DNA of 13,098 bases from Phoronis ovalis (GCA_028565635.1 JAOXYB010040451.1:1-13098); one strand, 5' to 3'. Numbered from the stretch's first letter, positions 1-9,795 are shown. Numbers and translations are program-made. Notes: generated by a model from the sequence alone, not told the origin.

Positions 1-117
1 TGGTAGACGTGGTCTACATACTATTCGTCAAGCTTACAACGAATTATGATGAAATGAATAAAAGCATTGACAACCTGGCCACTTGGAGTTTTTACTGATT
101 GAAACCACTACATTGAC
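1..117. repeat. Left copy of 12.9-kb-spaced direct repeat
   Basis: Bases 1-113 are found again at 12938-13050 with one difference (G at 78, A in the other copy). A 2-base insertion and four shared bases follow, and then the sequences diverge. The left limit is cut by the window edge. A 6-bp hairpin with a 3-base loop (gtagac gtg gtctac) lies at 3-17. There are no long ORFs, TIRs or target duplications that would mark it as a transposon. It is read here as a possible duplication boundary within CYP20 introns. Confidence 0.9.
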
Positions 118-848
118 TATTCTTCATTATGTTCATTAGAACTATGTGTTCTTTATGCAGTCACTTATACATACATAGTAAGAAGATAACTTTAATTTGG
201 GCGGAGTGTATCATGCTGAGGAAAAGTAGGCAAACTAGGTCTGCATTCCAGGCCTAACCCCGTCGCGCTATAACAGCGTATAATGGCTTGTAAAACATGC
301 GTGAACGATAGTCATGCATGCTCGTTGTCACCATGGAAAAAAAATGTCGAAATGTTAGCTGTTAGTGGTTGGAGTAAATTAATATCGAAGTTTAATTTCG
401 ATAAAACAGAGTATCCAGAGAATAATAAATAAACTCGGATGATAGGAATTACATATTTCTCGCAGGTTTAAATTGTTTATATTCTTGCATGAATTGAGAG
501 CAGCGAGTCCAGGATCGGGTCCAGGACTGTGCGGCTAGCCTCACATGTCAGGATGATTATCAGAAGGCAAGTAAATCACGAACATAATGCAACTAGGAAT
601 ACAGTCTGCTGTGGATGAAAAGTATAAACAAATTTACCAAGTATTTACCATATGAACTAATCTCATGGAGAAAACTAACTAAATTGTAGATCACTGTAAT
701 AATAGTAAGATTGTTTTGTCCAAGTGCATACTTGAGCTAGTTTTACGTAGGATGTAACGAAGGCAAGATGCGAACTTACGGATTATCGTTTGACCCACTT
801 TTCAAGATCATTTTGAAATAACGCAATATCTAGAACACACGTATTTAC
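118..848. other. Unassigned, probably intronic
   Basis: This lies downstream of copy B exon 5 on the gene's strand. It is mostly AT-rich, with two more GC-rich patches at about 200-345 and 490-560, the second containing two copies of TCCTGGAC on the minus strand. No exon matching the CYP20 segments carried by copy A was found here, so copy B's later exons must be beyond base 1. Confidence 0.5.
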
Positions 849-1029
849 CTTCAAATGGTTCAGTTAACGTTTCTTCTTTCTGGTTATTAACGTACGGTAA
901 AAGGTCATTCAAAGACGAATAATCATCTCTTCTAAATAAATGGGAAAAGATGTCGAAAGAAGGCAAAGGTTTCACATAGACATATATTTCCCACTTTTCA
1001 AGTTCATTAATGTTGAATATATCACCTGC
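849..1029 (-). CDS. Possible further exon of copy B (uncertain)
   Basis: The minus strand is open for 60 codons plus 1 nt between the acceptor-like aacatag and the donor GAAG|gtaaat. It would enter in phase 0 and leave in phase 1, the same phases as the copy A VWSE exon. The translated end (DYSSLNDLLPYVNNQKEE then TLTEPFE) loosely lines up with VWSEMESLL...TFQI, but the first 34 residues have no counterpart. A stronger acceptor at 932-933, with a long pyrimidine tract, would leave only 83 nt and would not fit exon 5 in phase. It could be a diverged or alternative exon, a piece of another gene, or chance. Confidence 0.3.
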
Positions 1030-1550
1030 CTATGTTAAACATCCGCCCTATGTCCTTATTAAATCCACCTTGAAATCAAACTTCAAATCGCTTCGTCTTT
1101 CTCGCTATAGTGTATATGACCATAGCCAAAATATTACATATGATGACAATTGCTACCACTACCGAGGCTTAACATCACCATAGTTTTATAGATTTAGTTT
1201 TGCTTAAAGGGCAGCTAAGTAGCAACGTTGCAAGGATTTGAGAGGAGACTGCTGAGCAAAAATCTGTACCTTATACATATATCTAACACGTTATATCCAC
1301 CGAATAAACCATTTGCATGTACATGCATGGTAGAGCCACTGCATGATCGCTGAGTGAACCTAAACGTTTCCAGCACGCGCAGTGATATAGTTCTCCGGGT
1401 GCTATCGTGTTTCCATTCACAAAACCATCATATAGTGGACTGGGTTGGGTTCACATAACCACGACGGTGGATCCACCAAGTGAATGCATACTGAATATCG
1501 CATCGTGTGTATAAACCAAACTTTACAGAATTGAAATCCTGTTAACTTAC

Positions 1551-1718
1551 TATTTTATAGTTATCTGCTAAAGGCGCGAAATGGTCAACGTCTTTAAAAT
1601 AGTCGCCGAAAAGTGTAATCATTGTACCGTTGATTGTTAAAGCATACATGTATCGGCTTAAAGCAATATGCTCATCAGGCGCAAATGACGACCATTTTTT
1701 TGCAAGCTCTTCTCCAAT
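1551..1718 (-). CDS. CYP20A1: Copy B exon 5 (helix D to E region)
   Basis: The exon has 168 nt, exactly 56 codons, in phase 0 at both ends, between the acceptor ttattgtag and the donor AAAATA|gtaagt. It encodes IGEELAKKWSSFAPDEHIA, LSRYMYALTINGTMITLFG and DYFKDVDHFAPLADNYKI. Human CYP20A1 has SEELLDKWLSYPETQHVPLS and GSTFEDDQEVIRFQKNHGT, the latter 19 residues long as here, followed directly by VWSE. Confidence 0.94.
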
Positions 1719-4700
1719 CTACAATAATAAGCACATACAAGTAGTTCACGTATAGAGAAATCCATTGAACAGCATAATTATTTTTGTAAAAATATTCTTG
1801 CTTACCCTGTATTGACCCTGTATTTTATTGGTATTTTAATTTGTCATCATAAAGATTTTACATGGCCATAGAGAAGAAAATGATATTTTGACTAAATATA
1901 ACTGTGCTACTAGCTAGTATTCCATAGATTTTACTAATATTAGCGAGGTACGTTTTAAGTTTGTACGAATAATTAAAGAGCAATATTTCTGATTGCTCTA
2001 ATACCGAGAATTCGTAGGAAATAGGTTTACATAGTTAAATATGATTAAATACTGATTACCTCGTGAAATGTTGAGAGAAAATTCGAGGCTGATTGATGAC
2101 TTAAGCATGGATCGTATGTGCTACGCCTTAGCCTGCCCTCGGGACCATTGGTATACACGACAGACGAGGAACCGAAAAGAGGCTCAAAAATCTGGATTAT
2201 ATGCTCTTAATAAAGAGAAAACAGTTTTAGTGTAAATTACAAAACCCTAAATTAATCTTTGACAAATTTACCTGTATGTGGAAAAGCGTGCAGATAAAGA
2301 AAGAACGTAAATAGATGTTCGTTAATGACCAAATGAGTTTTAGATTCTATACTTTTACTTGGGTTGTAGACAGATGTCCATCATATAGTGGCTCAAATGT
2401 AGGCAATGTGTAATATAGCGCACATTTTAAAATAGTTCCCAAACAGAAAGAGTACACGATCGACCTTTCACACTAAATGTAATTGCAGAAAAAATCTTTT
2501 AAGAAAAAAAAGTACATTTTTACATCTAGCATGATAAAGCTACTATAAATAATCTCTACAAAATTTATAATTTCTCTATAGATTCTATGATTTCTCGTGT
2601 AAACCTACTATTTGTCTTGGAGTACATTACTACGGCCTTTCTGGTATGGTACTTACTCGGTTTGTCAAAAGCTTTAGAATGTTCTCTGAAAAGTGCAGGT
2701 GAAGCAATGCTAACAGTGAGTTGTCTTCCCCACCAAAATGACACAATGCCGCCATATTTACGGTGAAGTTGGTGTAGGTACTGATGGAGACTGCCAGCTG
2801 TAGCAATGTCAGACAGGTTACCATTTCTATAAATTAGACGGAACGTATAATTTGTACAATTTTTTATTAATTTTTTTTCTCTATCATTAATTAAATGTTT
2901 ATGTTACAATTAACCAGATTACAATTTCTATAAATTAGACAGCAACAGTGTATTAGGGTAGCCCGACATCAAGCGTTACGACTGTATTTTGTCCTGTAAT
3001 TTTGAATTAATTTCCTCGTTTCCTTGTTAATTTTTGTCAAAACAGAACCGAACATATTGATAATAATTTCATCTGAAATTAGAATGTATATTATTCTTAA
3101 AAAATTTAATTAACATATATATAATACATTGTAAGAGTTGATATTGTAGCCATGGACACGGAGTCTATAATACGTCAGTAATGGCGTCAACATTATCAAG
3201 TCAATATTATTTACCTGAAAATCATCAATTTGCACTGTAATCAAGAAAACATATCAAAAAAATTACAATCCAACTGCTCTGTAGAATTCTATAGAATTCT
3301 GTAGAATGCTGTAGAATTCTATAGCATTCCATAGAATTCTATAGAGTGCTCTATAGAGCTTTCTATATAATCCTTTATAGAATTCTATAGAATCCTCTAT
3401 AGAATGTTCTGTAGGATTTTTTTGTTTGTTTTTATTTCAAAGTTTATCTCGAACAATCACAAAAACTACCAACTTTTTCGATACAAAATACACGGTAGTA
3501 TTTCCCAAGACAGCCTGACTAAATTTTAACATAAATCATTAATTTATGAGGAACAATCCTTATAAAACACATAATATCGTATGTTCAGCGTATCGTATGT
3601 ATGTATATTTCACAGTTTGAAAATTGAACAATTGAGATTATACATGTAGTTTAATGGCGTATACAAAAAAGGTAGCGCGTAACTGGACTTTTTAGATAAG
3701 AATAATGTCATGTATTTTGTTTACATAAATAATTGTATATGTCACGTATTTACTTGTAAATCCAACTAATATTATAGAAGCATAGCCGTGAAAACTGATG
3801 CGTACATTTAAAAGTATTTTGTAGTGCATCTCAGATTGGTTTGGGGTCATTAACAATGCAGCTGGGTACCTTGTCACTGTCATTTGTAAAAATTAAATTA
3901 TCATTAACCTAATTTAATATTACATGTAATCCCGGGGGGTACTGTCATTCAAAGGCACTATATATATGTGCCGCCCAATAGACCCCCTTTTTATCAGCTC
4001 CCGCAATTACCACAGGGTATGTTTTTCACGTCTTTCAAAGCTTTATTTACCACAGGGTATACTTTTCTTGTTGGATATTTACCACAGGGTATATTATCAA
4101 AAAATATTCGTTTACCACTGGGTATATTTCTTGAAAAACGCATTTACGACAGGTTTGAAAAATTAAGATTGGCAAATTTTTCCATATTTATTTACCACAG
4201 GGTATATAATTTACAAGTGAATTTTACACAGGGAAGAGTTCGGAAGAGTTATTTACGACAGGGTTTATTTTCCATGTATTTTCATTTACGACAGGGTATG
4301 TTTTTGGTAATCTTTATTTACCACAGGGTCAGGGTTTTTTATCCTGGGCCGCATACACTTACCAAATTTCCTGTCAATACCCCCGGGCATATCCTCATGA
4401 TTTTGAAACAGTAAATTGAATATTTAGTTTTATTCTAATTATTTTAATTTTAAGCTCAGAGGACAGCTGGGTTAATTTTCACGCAGGTGGTACGTACCTT
4501 GTAGTTTCCGGAAAGAAGTTGTATCAAATAGATGCTAATGTTATAGAAAACGTACGTTTTGTGCGAAGAAAATTTAGCATCAAAAGTAATACAGAGTTTT
4601 AACGTCCATCTTAACTCTAACCTCACCTTTTATCTGAAGGTTCTGGGCCAGGAACTGTTATACCTCTGGTAGGATGTTTCTAGAAGACATAATTTTCTTA

Positions 4701-4973
4701 GTAATTAGAATTAACATGCTTATACTTTGAATAGAACGATATATTGCATATTATTTACATAACTGTCTTTAGTCCAAATTGACTACGTTTTAACGTGCCA
4801 TATGGCATGCTGTGCAGCTGCGTGCTAAAAATTAACAAATGATAAATCACTGCCTTCAGTAGACTTACACATATCGATAAAAAATGCAAAATACTTACTG
4901 GAAATAGATAAATTGCTACAATGATCAACGCCGCTACGGAAACTACTAAAATTAATGTGGTAACGTCTAACAT
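1551..4973 (-). CDS. CYP20A1: CYP20A1-like cytochrome P450, copy B, 5' half (five clear exons, 204 codons)
   Basis: Minus-strand exons 4973-4899, 4679-4627, 2826-2657, 2205-2060 and 1718-1551 join in phase to 612 nt. The product matches the N-terminal part of CYP20A1: MLDVTTLIL membrane anchor, short hinge with GITVPGPEP, GNLSDIATAGSLHQYLHQLH, RKYGGIVSFWWGRQLTVS, FEPLFGSSS, ANG-like TNGPEGRLRRSTYDP, EELAKKWSSF and a run ending LADNYKI. In human CYP20A1 the next residues are VWSE at position 201; here they would be at 205. Those four residues begin the first visible exon of copy A, which lies upstream, so this must continue left of base 1 or wrap around. No frame is broken. The start is chosen by homology (human begins MLDF). 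An in-frame upstream ATG at about 5063 would add 30 residues and lies above the likely TATA box. Confidence 0.92.
2060..2205 (-). CDS. CYP20A1: Copy B exon 4 (helix B to C region)
   Basis: The exon has 146 nt, enters in phase 1 and leaves in phase 0, ending CACGAG|gtaatc. It encodes HIIQIFEPLFGSSSVVYT, NGPEGRLRRSTYDPC and LSHQSASNFLSTFHE. The obvious acceptor at atccag (2192) would put a stop in frame. The one used here, tttattaag (exon from 2205), keeps phase with exon 3 and gives the expected length. The Arg-Arg pair aligns with the human HMRKKLY segment (helix C). Confidence 0.92.
2657..2826 (-). CDS. CYP20A1: Copy B exon 3 (helix A and first beta sheet)
   Basis: The exon has 170 nt, enters in phase 2 and leaves in phase 1, between the acceptor atttatag and the donor CCGA|gtaagt. 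It encodes NGNLSDIATAGSLHQYLHQ, LHRKYGGIVSFWWGRQLTV and SIASPALFREHSKAFDKP. Human CYP20A1 has GNLPDIVNSGSLHEFL and ERYGPVVSFWFGRRLVVS here, with the same spacing. A partial second copy of the acceptor lies about 100 bases upstream (see findings). Confidence 0.95.
2915..2940. repeat. Partial duplicate of the exon 3 acceptor region
   Basis: This 26-bp block repeats 2814-2839 with two differences, 101 bases away and in the same orientation. The copied part includes the acceptor (minus strand gtctaatttatag) and the first bases of exon 3. Confidence 0.75.
3281..3418. repeat. Minisatellite, about 14 units of 10 bp, near-palindromic unit
   Basis: Units such as gtagaattct, atagaattct, gtagaatgct and atagcattcc follow each other in exact 10-bp register from 3281 for seven units, then continue with 10-11 bp spacing and more change. 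The core AGAATTCT is its own reverse complement, so both strands read alike and the array can form cruciforms. Confidence 0.9.
3931..4387. mobile_element. Non-autonomous composite repeat with inverted ends and regularly spaced 14-mers
   Basis: It starts cccggggggta (3931) and ends tacccccggg (4378-4387), an imperfect terminal inverted repeat. Near the left end is tatatatgtgccgcccaat. Inside, ten copies of a motif close to TTACCACAGGGTAT begin at about 4007, 4047, 4079, 4112, 4144, 4192, 4224, 4253, 4286 and 4318, mostly 32-33 bp apart with unrelated spacers. From memory, elements with GGGGGTACT ends, GTGCCGCCC and repeated AGGGTAT occur widely in marine invertebrate genomes. No transposase and no clear target duplication are seen. 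Confidence 0.65.
4627..4679 (-). CDS. CYP20A1: Copy B exon 2 (hinge)
   Basis: The exon has 53 nt, enters in phase 0 and leaves in phase 2, between the acceptor gtcttctag and the donor AAAAG|gtgagg. It encodes KHPTRGITVPGPEPSDK. This is the Pro/Gly hinge after the anchor, aligning with human ASRQAAGIPGITPTEEK. It is short, but fixed by good splice sites and exact phase on both sides. Confidence 0.88.
4899..4973 (-). CDS. CYP20A1: Copy B exon 1 (start codon and membrane anchor)
   Basis: The exon has 75 nt, exactly 25 codons, ending CCA|gtaagt in phase 0. It encodes MLDVTTLILVVSVAALII and VAIYLFP. A single uncharged transmembrane stretch (about residues 4-24) should anchor the enzyme in the ER membrane with the body facing the cytosol, as in microsomal P450s. 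Human CYP20A1 starts MLDFAIF and has YLYP at the same place. Confidence 0.93.
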
Positions 4974-5012
4974 GTTGCTCAGAGTTTCTTGTCGTGATCG
5001 AAATAGGTTCTT

Positions 5013-5047
5013 AACTGACGCACAGATCACACGACACATATATTTAT
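5013..5047 (-). promoter_or_regulatory. Likely core promoter of copy B (TATA-like box and initiator)
   Basis: On the minus strand ATAAATATA (5047-5039) is followed about 30 nt later by TCAGTT (5018-5013), which fits the animal initiator pattern with +1 at 5016. This would give a 5' UTR of about 43 nt before the ATG at 4973. Spacing is typical of a TATA/Inr pair, but the region is AT-rich, so chance matches are common. Confidence 0.4.
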
Positions 5048-5063
5048 GTGGGGTAAAGGTCAC

Positions 5064-8000
5064 GAAATTATGATGGGCGAAGAAGATATTATTTTGCTTT
5101 ATATTGGTAAATAGCTAAGGCACAATTTCGTTACGGTTTTATATAAAACATGGTGAAAAATCTCTATTCCATTTAACACAAACTGATCGATTCTTTCTGA
5201 AATTTTAACATTTAGGATACGTTACAGTGTTAATTTCATATTTGTGTGCAAAAAGCATGACATTTAATTAGTGTTTTTAAAAAGACACCTAATAAAAGTC
5301 ATAAGGTCATAAAAAAGTGATTAATAATTTAAAGATTATTCACGGTATTAACAATTTACAACATCTGTTGTGGTAACTTGTGGTTAATTTCGATGAGATT
5401 AGGCATACAACATTATACGATATGCGATACAGTGTCAAAGTTTGAAGCGATTTCCAACTTTCCGGTATGGGCAAAACACCACTTTTCAAACATAAAATAA
5501 TGATATGTATTACAACTGAAGTATTTCAATATTTTTTAAGCACAAACATCTGTAAAGGTACTCAAAAATATAGAATATTGTAAAATTAAACTTTGTAATT
5601 TCAACTAATTAATTCAGTAAAAATCTGTTCTGGTATTCATTGGGAAAGGTCAAACTGTCGCTAAACTATAAACCTCCATTCATGTAACCCAGTCCACAAA
5701 GCATGTAACAAAAATTAAAATAATAATAATAAATATCATAATTGTCAGTTAATCATCAAAGGAAAGAGTAGACATACGTGATAATACCTTGGCTTTGCAG
5801 TTCCAAAAATGTCTCACTAAAAAAAATCCAAAATATGTTCCGATCCAAACATTTAGGCAATATAAACTTTTTTCTTTTAACCAATTCTGCGCGTAAATAT
5901 CAGAAATTGACAATTTTATTGAAGCGAGACTCTAGCTTAGCCTTAATTGATTGCATCAGTATAGCAAAATATTAAAATAAGTTCTGTTTAAATGTGATTG
6001 TATAGCTTAATTATTTGCTTTAGCGTTTATATTGCAGCATACTGTGACTTAAGTAATGTGTTCATACGGTAATTTATTTTTTTTGTTAAACTTCACACAG
6101 TTAGGTAGCTACTTTTTGTTTCATCAATGTATAAAATATCGAATGTTTGCAATAAATTAATAAGGAATGAGCCAGAATTTTCCAAGTTAATGACCGAGTG
6201 TTGAAAATGTAAATACATCTAGTCACCTGTTACAATGTATCAGAATTCGAAAAAAAACATTGCTCAATAGTTGGTAATAATGCATATCTTCCTTGTAAAA
6301 TATTATCTGAGTAAAATAGCAAGCTTTTATTCTGAACGCAGCAAGATACACGTGAAATACGCACATCTCGTAAAATATTATTGAAAACTGCAAAATACTT
6401 TAGTTAAGCGGCAGTTGCAATGAAAGTGTATTATAGCGATATCGCATCTCCATTATATACCTATAATTGACATGGAATTAATTACACGCTAAATGGTCCT
6501 TCGTAAGTTCTTCGTAACGCAAAAATTATGATTAATTGACATAGTGTCAGCAGCAAGTCATAAATTTCGGGGCATATTGATTGGTACATTCACTTGAAGT
6601 GAAACAGAATGTTTGAAACGTCAACTAACATATATAGATTTCTTTCATTTCAAAGAGAACATCTTCATAAAGGATAATCGAGACGTTTTCAAAAAATGTA
6701 ATCGCCATTTTTTTTACAGAAAAACGATATCTTAGTACTAAACTTAGCCATTTCTTAATTCTACAAAATAACCTACGTAGAATAAGGATGTTGTAATGAT
6801 TAATATTGTAACAATTAAAAAAATCAACAATTATATATATAGTTTTAAACGTGTCAAATAATTAATAAACTCTTCATTGCCCAATGCTTAAAGCCTCATC
6901 GCCATAAAGTAGGGAGGCGCTGTATATGCGACGTCTCGACTATCCATGGGTCGATTATCAGCATACTAGAGGAATGTCAGGCAACAGACAATCGGCGTAT
7001 AGTCTGTATAAGGCATCCACTAGTAGTGTTGTATTTTCGAATTAGACATATAATGATCTTTTTAGACAAAAACGTAAATGTATATTTGTGCTATTTGGAA
7101 AAAAATAGCAACACTATATATCGCCCATTCATTTGTATCATTTATATTTCATACTAGATAATGCAAATGCGTTCACGTATTGATAGCTCTGCAGTTGTAA
7201 ATGCAATGCCTAAACAATACTTTGCATCCGTGTTATGGTAGATTAGATCTCAACCATGGTACCTCTTCCAAAGTAGAACTGTCTAACTAATATATGTTTT
7301 ATTAACATTACTATCTGACCCAGGCAGAAAATCAGCCTTTTCGCTTTAACAACGAAAAATCAACAATAAATAAACAAATCAATTTTTAAATGCAATGCAC
7401 AGCTTATGTTAGGGCAAAATGTTTCATAACTTTATTTTAAAAAATCATAAAAACGGCTAAGCTATGACTATTTTTAAAACTCACAAAACTGGTTAAAAAT
7501 AGTTCTTAAACTCGTAAAGCTCTGAGACGTGTTAACGTCGTATAACTTTGCAGTCGGAAAGGTTTTACTTTTCACTTTTCAAAGCCAAGTTTATTAAAGC
7601 GTGATAACGTTGCATCGATTTTCATGAATGTACAAATGAACACCTGACTTAAAAATTAGTCACTTACGAGAAAAATTAAGTTCCTCCCAAAGCTCACGTT
7701 AGTCGCATTTCGATGGTGTTCGTGCTTAATCAATTATAGTAATACATAATCTGACAAAATAAGAGTGATGAAAATAAAACACAATATATAGAACAATTTC
7801 ACAAAATGTTGTTAATTTTTTGTTCAGGATAAAAAGTTATAACGAAGGAATAAATTGGCAATAAACGGAAGACCGTACGAGTCAAACGTTGCTGTCGCGG
7901 GACGTTTTTCTACATTTATATTTTACATCTTTTTCGAGCTTCAAATAAAAGTAATGCACAAATTCAAATAAAATTCCGAAATTTAATTTGCAAATGTTCA

Positions 8001-9363
8001 TCTAGTTATGTGATTATAATGAAAATAAGGAAGCGTGTAGAGACTTATGTTCCTTGCAGTTTGATGTTGTTTGTGCGTCTAATTTCAGTATTCCGCGTAA
8101 TTGAAGATCGATATAAAAAAATAGTATCAGTGCTTTCATGTTTTATGCAAAATTCCACAACCTATATTTTTGAAATGCACTACAAAATACAATTTCTGAC
8201 AGTTTCTATATTTGTCACGATACGGTATTTGCTCTTTCACGCACGGAAGAATTGAACCGCATACGCGTTTGTTTCAACTAGTACTAGTACTGCTGACGAA
8301 TGAATGTGGCACATATTTATATTTTGTCACAAGAAACGGATAATGCTGTCGTTATAATAATGTTTTGATACTCTATTTTGTCAACTGCAAACTTTCAAAC
8401 TACACTCATCACGAAAAGTTTTTGTTTGATATTTTGTTTGTTATAGCAGAAGTATCTCGAATCCCCACCAGATGGCAATGAGAAACTAGTCACTATTCAC
8501 TGGGGAAGCTGCAAAATCTTGTCCGGCACTTATATTTAGCAGTAGATTTTGTGACAGATACTACTCCTATACATGCGTTATATGTATTACCAGATTGATG
8601 TTTGTTAAACTCATTTTAAAGATATTATATTCACAGAATGTTTCTAAAATTGAGAAAAATGAGTAGACTCAAGTTATCCTGCTTATATAAAAATACAAAT
8701 TAAATTCTTCCTAACATTACTAGCAGCCCATTTTTATTCATTGTTTTGTGTACAATATCAGTTTCTCTTTGATCGATAAAGCTAATTTATATACTCATTT
8801 TCTGACATTTAATTGTGTTCACCTCAACCATTAAGGGTCCAGCCAGATTTATACGTCAAATAATATGTTCCGTCGTAAAATAAACACAGTGCCATTATAT
8901 CGAGTATAACTAAAATTTATCATAAAGTGAAATGTATAGAAGATTGATTTAGCAAAACATGTTACTTATTAAATTTTATTTGTAAAACGAGAGAAAACAA
9001 ATTTCACCACTAGATGACGCTTTCTTGATCTGGAAACAGTATATAAGTTGGTCAGTTTTGGCAACTAACAATAGTTACATAATTTCAGTATTTGTGAAGC
9101 CTGGAATTTATCCGACGTAAATTGATATTTGACTAAGTACTCTATGATGATACATTTAAGTACTGAGTAATTTAAATCACAGAAGGGACCAATGTACATA
9201 CTAAATTTGGTGACCCGCGCTTGGTGATAAATAGATAGTTGGACCATTGTTTTGATCATTCCTATTATTATTATTTGCCTTAGTTATGTCCCGTTTAGGC
9301 GGTAAGATCAAAACATTGATCAGACTGATTTTTAAACCAAAAACTATGCCTAAAATCAACTTC
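5064..9363. other. Intergenic AT-rich stretch between the two CYP20 halves
   Basis: It lies between the presumed 3' end of copy A and the promoter of copy B. No coding segment is convincing on either strand; the open frames near 5778-5975 (+), 8010-8255 (+) and 9065-9259 (-) have AT-driven composition and no recognisable motif. It holds short AAT runs (about 5717-5732), a somewhat GC-richer patch at 6890-7020 and two CTCF-like motifs. Confidence 0.6.
8465..8477 (+). promoter_or_regulatory. CTCF-like core motif
   Basis: CCACCAGATGGCA fits the bilaterian CTCF core CCASYAGRKGGCR at every position. A weaker version, CCACTAGATGACGCT, lies at 9007-9021 in the same orientation with one core mismatch. 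Both are between the two CYP20 halves. Motif match only. Confidence 0.35.
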
Positions 9364-9696
9364 TTTAATTCAACTGTACCTGCGTTTAGTCTCTACTTAC
9401 TGCAACTATTGCAAGGCCTAAGAGAGTAAAAATTGAATCTTTGAAGCAAGCCACCCTGCACTTGATATTACCAGCTGCTGTAAATGTATAAACTCTTGTT
9501 AACGTACAAGCTTTGCTGACACTGACATAAACTATATCATGACATGATAGGATTCTACAGGTCACACCAGATGCCATTACACTAAGGTGATCAGTAAATG
9601 CTTGGAGTAAAAATTCTAACCAAACGTACACTTGAACAATTAGTTCGCGAAGCAGTTGGGATACCACTTCAACAGTACAATCCGGACCAAGTCGTT
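9364..9696 (-). other. Presumed 3' untranslated region of copy A
   Basis: This is the sequence directly after the copy A stop. It is visibly less AT-rich than the intergenic DNA beyond it, which fits a transcribed tail. A candidate poly(A) signal ATTAAA lies at 9364-9369; I see no AATAAA between it and the stop. A long open frame also crosses this region (see findings). A GCA|gtaagt donor-like site at about 9396-9401 could mean the 3' UTR is spliced. The boundary is a guess. Confidence 0.35.
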
Positions 9697-9795
9697 TTAG
9701 TTCCGCTTTGATACAGTGATCCAAACTTCTTCATTAGGATGTGTGATCAGTCCGTACACAGGGGTAATACTTTGATGATCGTCCACAAGGTGGAA
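9697..9795 (-). CDS. CYP20A1: Copy A terminal exon (C-terminus and stop)
   Basis: The exon has 99 nt and enters in phase 0 after the strong acceptor gtttgtttcag. It encodes FHLVDDHQSITPVYGLITH, then PNEEVWITVSKRN, then TAA. The end is almost identical in form to human CYP20A1 (EEAWITVSKRY), so the stop is the natural one. The exon is preceded by a 1001-nt intron (9796-10796). Confidence 0.94.
   Translation of the reverse strand, partial: FHLVDDHQSITPVYGLITHPNEEVWITVSKRN

Larger units (their letters stand above)
2827..4626 (-). other. Intron 2 of copy B (1800 nt), repeat-laden
   Basis: It is bounded by the donor AAAAG|gtgagg and the acceptor atttatag. It holds a duplicated acceptor-like block (2915-2940), the palindromic minisatellite (3281-3418) and the composite repeat (3931-4387). 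No exon with P450 similarity was found; an open frame at about 3692-3883 looks like chance. Confidence 0.8.

Noticed and set aside
1-117. The terminal repeat as an exon
   Set aside because: Both strands have short open frames (27-31 codons) but none resembles CYP20 and no splice sites frame them.
2060-2191. Exon 4 starting after atccag at 2192
   Set aside because: In phase with exon 3 this gives an immediate TGA; the acceptor at 2206-2207 keeps frame and expected length.
3146-3170. Similarity between tagccatggacacggagtct here and a segment near 12410-12435
   Set aside because: Only short blocks (such as cggagtctat) agree and gaps are needed; too short to call a repeat family.
3692-3883. 63-codon minus-strand frame in intron 2
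   Set aside because: AT-rich, no P450 similarity and no splice sites in phase with exons 2 and 3.
3931-4387. CRISPR array
   Set aside because: The repeats are only 14 bp and variable, no cas genes exist, and the array lies in an animal intron within a transposon-like unit.
3968-4414. 148-codon plus-strand open frame
   Set aside because: It runs through the composite repeat; its recurring LPQG/TTG pattern is the 14-bp motif translated, and it matches no protein family.
4497-4545. Exon-like segment ending at CTACAAG|gtacgt on the minus strand
   Set aside because: It fits exon 2 in phase but encodes SIYLIQLLSGNYK, with no CYP20 similarity; exon 2 joins exon 3 directly on the alignment.
4974-5063. 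In-frame N-terminal extension of copy B from an ATG at 5063
   Set aside because: CYP20A1 proteins start MLD at the membrane anchor; the extension would cross the likely TATA box and initiator, and it adds a basic segment before the anchor.
8010-8255. 81-codon plus-strand frame
   Set aside because: AT-driven composition, no motif and no promoter or splice context. A 17-base stretch shared with 3815-3832 (minus) does not extend and looks like chance.
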